Source: Nissolia schottii (lineage: Eukaryota; Streptophyta; Magnoliopsida; Fabales; Fabaceae). From it: DNA of 64,000 nt. The DNA lies in assembly GCA_003254905.1 (NCBI GenBank), contig QANU01107197.1, positions 1-64,000 of the forward strand. Reading direction: 5' to 3'. The notes beneath the pieces are model-generated. The model was not told where the DNA came from and made no database searches. It saw nothing but the letters and a program-made list of their open reading frames with translations. Made by a program: the position numbers and the translations under genes. Below, in pieces: positions 11,571-22,115 of the stretch. The stretch's first letter is position 1. Each line of letters begins with the position of its first letter.

Positions 11571-13041
11571 TCACCGCTACTGACCCGCTCTTCAACTCTA
11601 GACTCCTCTTAGTACTCCTTCTGCAGAAAACTCGGCGTCCAGCTCCTGGCTTATTTTCTCTCATTCTCTTACACTCATCCCATGTTCACACCACATATTC
11701 CAACAGTACTCGAGCAACAACAGGACGTTCAAGAATCATGAAGCAACATAAATAGATTCAACATGCACAGTAATATTTGTATTCATGGCATTTCTAAATC
11801 TTTCTCATTCAAAACACACACATAAAACATGCAATAAACATCCCATAGACAGGGGTGATGATACTACCCACTTGTAGAAAACTTGGTGGTGGTGGTGAGG
11901 GGAGTTTTAAGTGGAGTCCAACAAGCCTTATTGCCTTCCAAAGCTTGAGCTCCTCCTTTTCTCCAAGATGAAGATCCTTGAGCAAGTTGAAGGATGAATG
12001 AGGTTGTTCCTCTTGACTTTGGGAGGAAGGAAATGAAACTAAAGTGAAGAGACTTGAGGGCTGTGATTTTCGGTTTTGTGGGGAGTGGAAGGAGAAGGAA
12101 ATGTGCTTGAACTCTTGAAGGTTTGGTGGTGTGTTTGAAGAATGAGAGAAAAGCAAATGTCTCTTGGGGCTTTGGGGGGAAGCTCTCGGTTTTGAAGGCT
12201 GATGGTAAGGGAGATTACTTGGTTGTTTGGGTTTAATAAATGTGGTGAATAGTGGGAGGTATGGGCATAGGCATGGTGCATGATGTGATTAGGCTTTGAA
12301 GTGTAAGACAAGTAATGGAGGTGTAAGAGTGGAAATATGATTCAGGGAAAATTTTTGGGCAAAAATCCCAGCTCTAGCCGTGCAGCCCCTTCAGCTCTAG
12401 CTGCTGAAATTTCATTTTCTTCCAGTTCTGGTTCGCGAGTGTTTTATCACTCGCAGTGTCGGTACGTCGCGCACGGTTGTCCAAAAAATATTCCGTTTAT
12501 ACCGTTGCGATCCTCTAATCCTTCCCTACTTAAGAGTATTGATATTTAAGGATGTTTTGTGAATTTTTCTCCGGAAGAGTATTTTCCCAGACGCCCTTTT
12601 TCGCGTTAGAAAATTCTGTCGACGAACAGCGGCCGTTCGGTTGCCGGCCGGACTTTCTATCGCGACACATCTTATTTCCTAGGAATATTCTATTTGCTAA
12701 TTTCCCATTTTAATTCTCTAATCATGATTAGAAAATTAATTTAATAATTATGTGTATGATTATTTTTCTAAGAAAATTCGGGATGTTACACACATCCTGC
12801 ACGAGATGTCCCTTTTTTTATTTTTCGCTCTTTCTAAGGGTCATTACATCAACTATCATGCTTTATACCATTTTTATAGGAGTAAATGTACGATAAAATT
12901 GTACGTTAGCGATAGGCCGCGTTGACCTTGGTATACCTTGTACGATCGTCATGTAGAATAGGATTAGTTATGTAGTTTAGAGAGAAAAAACCGTACAAGC
13001 CTGAATATGGCAATGGTTGTGAAGCCTGGCAACAACATATA

Positions 13042-13460
13042 AAGGGAAAATGAGCTATCCCTTCACGGATGACATCCTCGAGGTGGTTCCCATGTACGAT
13101 TTTTGCCCCCTAACCGACATGGAGTCGTACGATGGGACTTTTGACCCTCAACACCACCTTGATGCCTTTGGGTAGACTATGATCCCAGATAGGGCATTTG
13201 ACACAATCCAATGCAAGCCATTTCCTGTGACTCTGAGGAAGGGAGCCCTTAGTTATTTTAATCCCTTGCCACTAAAGTGCATACGCTGTTTTGAAAAATT
13301 AGCTGAGCGTTTCCTCGCCAACTTCACCTCGCAGAAGACAAAGCCAAAGATGGCCATAAGCATCTTGGGGATAATACAGAAGGATGAGGAGACGCTCCAA
13401 GAATATGTTCCCCTCGACCCTTTCTCTCCCTTTCCCAATGTAATCAACAACTAGAACATT
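13042..13460 (+). pseudogene. Degenerate gypsy gag fragment
   Basis: The frame reads a PFTDDILEVVP-like start, then an SYDGTFDPQHHLDAFG block, a stop at about 13174, and then a segment with ERFLANFT ending at 13454. This order (conserved start, Y-D-G-x-x-D-P-x-x-H-L-D-A, then R-F-L-A-x-F) is typical of the retrotransposon gag domain of plant Ty3/gypsy elements. No zinc knuckle or pol follows. It is a short broken remnant joined to repeat copy 2. Confidence 0.75.
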
Positions 13461-13705
13461 AGCAAGGCTACCGATATGACGTAGAGTATTCACCTCAAAA
13501 TCCTTATGTCTCATCTCCACAAGGAAGACGATCATGGGATCTTATCTTTGGATAAGTTTTTTTGAAGCTCGCACTACTCCTGGGTTGCTAGGCCCATGAT
13601 AATTCCAACTTATTATTTTCATGGAGATTGGCAAGGTTGGTTCCCAGCCACCACCATTTCACTTGGGTTCAAATACATCCTCTTGTTTCCACCTTCTTCC
13701 TTTCA

Positions 13706-15825
13706 TGACCCAAAAATCATGATCAGTACGCATTTACAAAAGCCTCTGAGAACACTTTTTTCATAAAAACATGCTTTTCAATTTCAATCCAAACATATTA
13801 AAATCCCTTTCAAAACACATATAAACTCTACAAATTTCATTTGAAAAATAGTAACAATAGTATACATGTAAAATATGTGACATGTTCCAAAGATCTTGCA
13901 TGTGTACAATGGGAACACTCTAGACACTGACGCGAATAAAAAGGTAAAATAATTCTATAATGAACCTAATGATAGCTTCACCACAAGGTAATTGCTTACC
14001 TAAGAATCCTAACATCCCTACAACTGACCATGACCTCCATGAACCTACTTCTACATCCTAACCTATAGCTAGAAGGGGAATTGAGGTGAGTCTTTGGGGA
14101 ATGAACTCAGTAAACAAGTGATCACCCACAGGATGTTTTGGAACATGCACAAACATATGAAATACATAATAATAGTGTTCATACAAAAACTTTATAATAA
14201 TTTAATAATACTAAAAATAAAGCTTTCATGAAAACATTAAAATAATAGTATTTGCGAGGTATCTAAATAGACAGATTCTGAGCAATACGGTCTGACTATA
14301 CGCCATATGATGTTCCCAGGCGCCATGACCATTGCCTTCCCAAACTAACATGATATCGGGCTTCATGTCCATTACCATATGTCCAAACTTCATGATCTTG
14401 TCACTCTAATATATATTTCTGAATCCTATTCTACATGAGGATCCTACAAGGTATACTAGGGTTAGTGTAGGTTATCACTGACTTACAGTTCTGTGATGAC
14501 CTAAAGATTAAGTGAAACTAAAGTGTTGGATAGAGTTCCTTAAGTAAACTTGAGTGGGCCCTTGCAGTCAAAATGGTTGACTTTTGGACCTCAGCAGTAG
14601 CGCAATGGTGCCAACCGTCATCGGCACTAGCACAAATATGCTCAGGAAGCGCAATGGTACTAGGTGCCCAACAATGTTCTGCTAGCTCAGCGCAATGACG
14701 CTCTAACCAACATTCAAAGTCCCAAATTGCTAGTTTTGGAGAGACTAATCTTCCCCTTTAAATATAGTACCTCATGAATCTTAGCATTCAATTGAAAATA
14801 ATAGTTTTTATTATTTTTTTAATAAGTGCAAGTGAGGGGTCCCTCCAAGAATGGACATTCTCCAAGTTTAAGTTTCGTCTTTGGGGAGCATGGGAGCTCA
14901 AAGGCGATCGTTTAAGTGTTCTTCATGAGTGGTAAGTCCCCCAGTCTTCCTGGTGTCTTTTTCTTTCGTTGTTATAGGATTTCTGGAGGCAGCGCTAGTG
15001 CAATGACACTACTAAGGTGTCATGGCACTGGGCTTGCCAGCGGAATTTCACTCCAGGGGTGCAATGGCATTAGGGCCAGCTTAGGTTTTTGTGGCATTAA
15101 TGCCACAACACTATTAGGGCAATGTAACATTGATGTGCAGTGCCCAGTTGCACTATTTCGCTTTTAGTTATGTTGTTTCCTTGATTCCATGTGTTAGTAA
15201 CCCCTATGCATTCTCATGTATGTCTCTATATCCGTTTGGTAATGTCATTTGAAGTTTTGTAGGTTGTCATAGGTTGCGACACAACTCTCAAAGGCAACGC
15301 AAGTGAGTAGTTTATTGCTCATGACTTATTTTAGCAATTATTCTATGTTCATGCAGATTTTAAGTATTTATAGAAAATAGGGATATATGAAATACTGTTT
15401 TATGAAAGTATTTACGAAAACTAGTTTATTAAACTCTTTCATGGAAACATTTTTTATTCTATTTTATTATGAAATTGTATTTACCTTTACGAATGTCATC
15501 AACTTATTTATGATATTTTTTCACAAAAGACTTTATGAAAAGGATTTAGAAAATCATGAAAACCATTTTCGAAAAGCCATGGGACATATGTTTTATAGCA
15601 CAAAGATCATAATGTTGCATGTGCATGTTCATGAGTACTTAGGTGGGGGGTCCTTTTATATCTATGGAGTAGCCCCTTAATCTATCAGGTTAAGTGAACG
15701 GCCCCCGATAATTTCTCCATGGACCCGAGTTGGTGGTCTGGGTGGAAACGGGGTGGGCTTTGGGCCCATAATTCGTGGAGGTCTTTTGAGGCCTACTCTG
15801 GCTTCTTAAGAGCTAGTCCGTAACA
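13706..15825. repeat. LTR-like repeat, second family
   Basis: Large parts match 21230-22115: the block around 'ttccaaagatcttgcatgtg' and the block around 'atttacctttac'. Limits are uncertain. TGACCC near 13706 and GTAACA near 15825 are possible ends, but no target duplication is visible. An 83-codon frame at 14916-15167 has no recognisable domain. An AAG|TGAGTAG donor-like site lies near 15301. Confidence 0.45.
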
Positions 15826-15833
15826 ATCCCTAA

Positions 15834-17232
15834 ATTCAAAATTTTAGATGATAAACAACATGAAACTATATAAATGAGTAGTTGATATTATCCTTTGAAT
15901 TATCTCCCCGCCATCTTCCTTGTCTATGTGCACATCAATCTATCACCCTTACTCTTCTTGCTTCTCCCCAATTGATATATGTTGCACTCATGCTCGCAAA
16001 CTTTCTTCTAGTTCTCTCATTTTCTCAACCTCAAAGGATTATGATGTTTAGGGTTATTATAGATAGGATTACGATATTTAGCGTTATCATAGAAGAGAAA
16101 AAATATGAAGAAAGATGAATGTCGACAGTCAGAGGAGGAGAAAACACTACTATTGTGGTTTCTTTCAATTTAAAAGGATATATGTTTCATTCGCTATTAT
16201 TTTTTATGAAAGTGTTGATTCTATTCTCCGTTATTGTAAATTATTAATTGGCTTATTTTTTTCTTCTTTTTTTAATTGTTAATGGAGTTCAAATGGGTAC
16301 ATAATTATATGAAAACGGTTATATCTTTTTTTTATTATTATTTCAAAGAGAAAACATATGAATTTTGTTACACCTACTCTATTCATAACTTTTTTTTATC
16401 TTAATTTTAAAATTATTAAAGTTTTAAGTAAATATTATTTATTTATTAAATTAGGGTCATTTATTGTTAGAAGTTAGGTTACTCGCTATGTGAGACTTTC
16501 TTTATTTACTGTATCTTTTGTTTTATATAGTATATTGATTCAAAATTTTAGATAATAAACAACATGAAACTATATAAATGAGTAGTTGATATTATCCTTT
16601 GAATTATTGTCCCCGCCATTGTGTGCACATCAATTTATCACCCTTACTCCTCTTACTCCTCGCCAACTGATCTATGTCCCACTCGTGCTCGCAAACTTTC
16701 TTCTAGCTCTCTCATTTTCTCAACATCGTAAGCTTCTAAAGAGCTCTATCTTCCAATAAAAGAGTAATACAAAAAAAGGAGTAGTAACAATACAAATAAA
16801 GTGATCATTTTTATATTTGAGATGAGATTATGATATCTACGGCTATGATAGAAGAGAAAAATATAAAAGAAGATGAATTTCGGTAGCCAAAGTTGGAGGA
16901 GATACTACTATTGTGGTTTCTTTTAATTTAAAAAGATATATGTTTCATTCATTACTTTTTTTAATTATTATTTTGTAATTACTAATGGTGTTCAAAAGGG
17001 CTACATAATTATATAAAAACGGTTATATCATTTTTTTTAATTTAAAAGAGAAAACACATGAATTTGGTTACACCTATTCAATTCATAACTTTTTTTCTTA
17101 ATTTTAAAATTATAAAAGTTTATGTAAATGTTATTATTTTTATTAAATTAGGGTCATTTATTGTTAGAACATAGGTTATTCGCCATGTGACACTTTCCTT
17201 ATTTGTTGTGTCTTTTGTTTTATATACTATAT
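15834..17232. repeat. Tandem duplication, 704-bp period
   Basis: Copies start at 15834 and 16538 ('attcaaaattttag') and stay alignable to 'gtcttttgttttatatac' near 17225. Each contains 'aacaacatgaaactatat' and 'gagtagttgatattatcc'. The copies differ by small indels, so the duplication is older than the one at 6.6-7.7 kb. No coding content is recognised. Confidence 0.85.
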
Positions 17233-17654
17233 AGATAATATTAGCATGACTTTTCGAGAACAACTTTCAAAGAGTTAAAAAACTAAACAGTTTTCAAAAA
17301 GCCACAACATTACCAACCAAGTCAAAGCTTACCCAATTCCCAAGTCTATATAATTACCATTTTTATCTTGTTATATCGGACAGGTAATTTTTTTGGTCAT
17401 TGTATTTGTTATTGTTATTGCTACGATATATGTTTATCGCTATGTTCTTAACCTTTTAAATTACTTTAATTGTCCTTCTATATGTTATTAGTTGCTATGT
17501 TCTTAACCTTTTTATCAAACAAGCATGCCTCTATTGTCACAATGAATTTGGTTGCACAACACAACTCCTGACACAACTGTGCCAAGACTGCTGACCCCCG
17601 ACTATATGTCCTCGTCTGCGCCAAGTCTTCAAGAAGAGGGAGAAACTTTAGGTG

Positions 17655-17862
17655 TGTAACATCCCACTTTTTCCTTAGAGGAATTTTGCGTAATTAATAT
17701 TTACAAGCCAATTATTGAGACTGGGAAACTAAATTATATTAATTGATAAACAAGTGAATTAACGTGCATTGAAATCCCCATCTTTTGATTTTGCATTAAA
17801 TCATGCATTGAATTTGCCTTGCAATGATCATGATTTTGTATTTGTCCTAAATAAGATTACTA
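17655..17862 (+). repeat. Start of a gypsy-type LTR running into the gap
   Basis: TGTAACATCCCACTTTTTCC at 17655 resembles the starts of the LTRs at 3557 and 33971. The sequence is lost at the N run. The bases after the gap match a different repeat, so the LTR must end or be broken inside the gap. Confidence 0.5.
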
Positions 17863-18646
17863 NNNNNNNNNNNNNNNNNNNNNNNNNNNNNNNNNNNNNN
17901 NNNNNNNNNNNNNNNNNNNNNNNNNNNNNNNNNNNNNNNNNNNNNNNNNNNNNNNNNNNNNNNNNNNNNNNNNNNNNNNNNNNNNNNNNNNNNNNNNNNN
18001 NNNNNNNNNNNNNNNNNNNNNNNNNNNNNNNNNNNNNNNNNNNNNNNNNNNNNNNNNNNNNNNNNNNNNNNNNNNNNNNNNNNNNNNNNNNNNNNNNNNN
18101 NNNNNNNNNNNNNNNNNNNNNNNNNNNNNNNNNNNNNNNNNNNNNNNNNNNNNNNNNNNNNNNNNNNNNNNNNNNNNNNNNNNNNNNNNNNNNNNNNNNN
18201 NNNNNNNNNNNNNNNNNNNNNNNNNNNNNNNNNNNNNNNNNNNNNNNNNNNNNNNNNNNNNNNNNNNNNNNNNNNNNNNNNNNNNNNNNNNNNNNNNNNN
18301 NNNNNNNNNNNNNNNNNNNNNNNNNNNNNNNNNNNNNNNNNNNNNNNNNNNNNNNNNNNNNNNNNNNNNNNNNNNNNNNNNNNNNNNNNNNNNNNNNNNN
18401 NNNNNNNNNNNNNNNNNNNNNNNNNNNNNNNNNNNNNNNNNNNNNNNNNNNNNNNNNNNNNNNNNNNNNNNNNNNNNNNNNNNNNNNNNNNNNNNNNNNN
18501 NNNNNNNNNNNNNNNNNNNNNNNNNNNNNNNNNNNNNNNNNNNNNNNNNNNNNNNNNNNNNNNNNNNNNNNNNNNNNNNNNNNNNNNNNNNNNNNNNNNN
18601 NNNNNNNNNNNNNNNNNNNNNNNNNNNNNNNNNNNNNNNNNNNNNN
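17863..18646. other. Assembly gap
   Basis: This is a run of 784 N. Open frames spanning it are meaningless. Confidence 0.99.
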
Positions 18647-18995
18647 AAATTAGATGAGTTTCATTGTAATTTGATTGAACATTGTCAAATAAAACTTTAA
18701 TTGTTGTCAAATTGATCAAATATGGTCAAACAAATTTGAGCGATGGATTAATTTGATCACGATTTAAACTTGATTTAACTAATTTGACCATGATTAAAAC
18801 TTGATTTGACAATGTTTTACCAAATTAGAATGGGGCACACCTAACTTTCATCCATTACGTCATCTTTTAAGAGCCCGACTTAACATTAGGGATTAAAATC
18901 AAACAAAAATATTTATCAATGATTCAAACCAATTTTTTTTTAATAGGATGCAAAATCAAAATTTACAATTTATTATGGGGCAAACACTTATTTAA
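18647..18995. repeat. Dispersed repeat, copy B
   Basis: A direct-orientation relative of 1735-2105. Its left end is hidden in the gap. Confidence 0.6.
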
Positions 18996-19679
18996 TCCTT
19001 TTATAATTTATATTTCAAAAGTCCAAATATAAGAATATAAGATAAGAATAAGAATATATAACAATTAGGATATTATAGTATAAAATTCTTTATCATAACT
19101 GTATTAAAATTAATCTCAAATTTTAACATCGTAGCTTGTCACAAAAATGTTATGATTCTAGTGACTCAAAAGTACTCCTGACTCAAATCTGTGCTCTAGC
19201 CACATGTATCAAGTTCATATACAGATCAGCAGTGAAAAAAAGACGAATTTTCCTCAGTGTTTGTGTTCAACGATGTCCCGCATAATTTTACGCGGTCAAA
19301 CTCGTAGTTATGCCATACGGAGATGGAGGAGTCGCCCAAACTGGCATGACTTGTTTTTCACCATGGTGGGATTCTCACTGCATTGTGCCATCATTGAAAT
19401 AAAAAAGATTTAAAAATAAATGTTACTGACAAATTGACCTAAAAGAAAAAAAAAATAGCGAAAAAAAGTGGACATGGTCAAAAGATATTGAAGCAAGGAA
19501 ACGGTAGCTTCTCTATTACTCTTGGGTCATATGGCCTTCCCTTTCCCTTTGGCGTGTCGCTTTGGCCGGCTTCTGATTTCTCAAGTACTGATATGTTGGA
19601 TTTTACTAAAAAGAGAAGAAGAGATATCTTTGAATTTGTCAGCAGATTTTGGCTGATGATTAAACTGAATGTGTAGTCT

Positions 19680-19944
19680 GTCATGGCCGGTTGGGCCCCC
19701 CGGCCAGTTCCGGCTGGCTTTAGCAGTGAGGTAGTACACTCGACCAGGTAAAAATCCTTCAACCATGCAATTAAGTGCCTCTCCTGATGGTGTCCCCATG
19801 AACAAAAAATATTGCCGGAACAATTTATTTTTGGTTTATCCGCCCAGTTCCAATGCACCCACACTTGGTTGTGGTGAGTGAGTCTTGAACCTGACACCTG
19901 CTTAAGGGATACCAAACCGCTTATCAACTAACTCCCGTTGGTTG
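19680..19944 (-). mobile_element. SINE-like element, minus strand
   Basis: On the minus strand the right end reads like a tRNA-derived promoter: 'tagttgataagcgg' resembles an A box and 'ggttcaagactc' a B box, about 35 bp apart. The start resembles that of the neighbouring SINE. No poly(A) end or target duplication could be fixed, so the left limit is a guess. Confidence 0.4.
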
Positions 19945-19953
19945 CCAGAACTA

Positions 19954-20144
19954 CTTTTTTTTTTAAGGTTGTCTACCCTGTATCCAAGGCTTAGCCTTAA
20001 CTAATCCGGGTCGACCCGGGTCACGCACTTGGCCATGACGGGTGAGTCTCCCAGCACGGATAACTGCGTACACAAGGTCTCGAACTCGGAACCTTGCTTA
20101 AGCGATACCAAGCCACTTACCACTTGGACCAACTCTCGTTGGTT
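19954..20144 (-). mobile_element. tRNA-derived SINE, minus strand
   Basis: Read on the minus strand it starts 'aaccaacgagagttggtcc', has an A-box-like 'tggtccaagtgg' and a B-box-like 'gagttcgagacc', and ends in a poly(A) run (T run at about 19955-19964). The 9-bp repeat CCAGAACTA flanks it exactly (19945-19953 and 20145-20153). Length of about 190 bp, RNA polymerase III boxes, A tail and target duplication together support a SINE. Confidence 0.8.
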
Positions 20145-20372
20145 CCAGAACTATTTATTTATCCTACTGTAATCATCTCGAAAAGTTGTTACTCACGCAG
20201 ATGACATGTGTGCCACTTAAATTAAATTAACATGTGAATTCCTAATATGAATTTATCATGCCAGTGGAACTAAATGTCCCGTACCCAACTGTATATTGTC
20301 GTTTTATTTTTTATTTTTACAAGTTTGTATTTTAAATCTTCTTATAATTATTTAAATTAATTACTATAAATC

Positions 20373-20972
20373 ATCAATTTAGTTTCTATTATTTTTTAAT
20401 TTAGAAAATTTTATCCCTCTTAAATTTTTTTGGATGAATTAGTCATTATTATTTTTTATATCGGTCAGTTTCATCTATTTTAAATTTTTTCACCTAATTT
20501 AGTCTCTGTAAATTACAAAAATTAGACAAGTTAGTTATTCTATATATCTCTTATACTGAGATGACTGACTTAGAGCACAACTGAGGGACGTGGCACATTA
20601 AAGATTCATGTCACATCTTCCATGACAGAAATGTCGTTTTATACAACTAATAACACATCTCCTTTAAGTAAAACAACATTATTTTGCATCCCATGTCCAT
20701 AAAGAGTGTGCATTCACAATGAAAAACAAACATACATTGATGGGGGTATGTTTGTAAAAGATAAAAATGGGTGTTTGGATATTTACTTGGCAAAGTAAAC
20801 AAGTTTTCACTAAAATTAATTGAATTTGAAAAGTAACAAGGATTAAAGTGGCTGAAAAAAATTTAAGAGAGATGAAATTGACTGATTTAAAAAACATCAA
20901 AGATGAAATTGGCCAAAATAATTTAAGAAGGTTAAAATTCTACAGAGTTAAAAAACAAGGACTAAGTTAAGA
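20373..20972. mobile_element. Fold-back element, about 0.6 kb
   Basis: The first ~120-150 bp ('atttagtttctatta' ... 'ttcatctattttaaattt') are complementary, with gaps, to the last ~120-150 bp ('aaatttaagagagatgaaat' ... 'aaggactaagtt'). The middle is unrelated. This fits a non-autonomous DNA transposon. Exact ends and target duplication were not determined. Confidence 0.5.
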
Positions 20973-21229
20973 TTTTTTTTTTTCCTTTAAATTATTTACT
21001 GAATTTGTTTAAGTCTCATTTTTTTTTTAAAAAAAAAAACTCCAACTAAAATTAAATTGTCTTCCTTCAACATTTCAACAGTCATTATACTAGCTAATAC
21101 CACCACAATGTATATAGCGATGACAATTTGTAATATTTGTCCCCATCCTAAATGCCACCTATGCCTTTCGGCAAGACTCTTAAATTTTATTTTTATTTTT
21201 TAAATATGAACATGGATCTTAAGTTAGAC

Positions 21230-22115
21230 TGAAATATAATTGAAATTTTCCTTTTTCAAATAGAAACTTAATAACATATGTCATAAACTCTTTACAATTT
21301 TTTCTTCAAAACGTTTAAACATAAAATAATGTTATACATGAAAAATTATGCGATTGGTCCAAAGATTCTGCTTGTGTTTAATTGTGGCACTTTAAACGTT
21401 GACAAAAATAATAAAGTAAAATAAAATCTAACATAACTCTTACTGATAGCTTCATTGCAAAGTGATTGTTTACTCAATAATCTGTTAATGACACGTCTCT
21501 TAGAGGAAAAATAAAAGGAAGTGCCGAAGTGCTACAGTGGTTCGAGAATGGTAGTGCGTTGTCGTGCTTGTTTGAGCGCAGTGACGATTCGAGGTAGAGT
21601 CTCACATCGATTACTCAAAACACCCCTATAAATTGAACCCCTTCCATAGTGTTTAGACTTACTAATTCACTCAATAACTTGAAGGTTGTACTTCTAGTGG
21701 GACTTTCGCTCTAATGTAATATTTTTGTTCATGAGAAAATAGTCCCTCCACATAGAGTGTCAATGCCATGTTGTTAAATTGTTTCGAGTCAATCAACTGT
21801 GTCATTCGAGTTCTTACCAAGCTCGCAAGGAATGACAGTCAGTCTCCAGCAACTCTAGGTGAGTGAGTTGTTGCTCATGGTCTTTTTTAATCATTATTTT
21901 ATGTTCATATTTTATAAGCATGATTTAGTTTTAGTATTTTCTATGTTTTTATAAAAATAAGGGTTTGTTTTATGAAAAGCTGCTTTTAAAAAATAAGGAT
22001 TTGTTTTAAGAAAATATTTATGAAATTGTTTTATTGAAATATTTTATAGAAACGTGTTTATTTTATTCATGAAAATTATATTTACCTTTATACATGTTTA
22101 GGAAATTGTTTGCCA
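21230..22115. repeat. Fragment of the second LTR family
   Basis: This is homologous to parts of 13706-15825 in the same orientation, including 'gatagcttcattgcaaag' and 'aaaattatatttaccttta'. A donor-like TCTAG|GTGAGT lies at about 21858. Confidence 0.5.

Larger units (their letters stand above)
8997..12790 (-). mobile_element. Solo LTR, minus strand, 3.8 kb
   Basis: Read on the minus strand it starts TGTAACATCCCGAATTTTC at 12790 and ends CTAGGGTGTTACA at 8997. The 5-bp duplication CACAT flanks it (8992-8996 and 12791-12795). It is longer than the other LTRs here. It carries a donor-like CAA|GTGGGT at 11871, an interval full of minisatellites, an acceptor-like CTTCAG at 9975, and an open frame of 171 codons (9965-9450) broken by one stop. 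Confidence 0.9.
8685..13041 (+). repeat. Older retroelement repeat, copy 2, split by a solo LTR
   Basis: This is homologous to 5967-6577. It is interrupted after 8996 by the minus-strand solo LTR and resumes at 12791. The right part runs directly into a gag-like fragment, which ties the repeat to a gypsy element. Confidence 0.7.

Noticed and set aside
13706..15825. Complete solo LTR
   Set aside because: Possible TG and CA ends exist, but the flanking 5-mers (TTTCA and ATCCC) do not match, so it is kept only as an LTR-like repeat.
17769..18719. Two ~290-codon frames
   Set aside because: They cross the run of N.
19954..20144. tRNA gene on the minus strand
   Set aside because: A and B boxes are present, but there is no cloverleaf, and the A tail and target duplication show a SINE.
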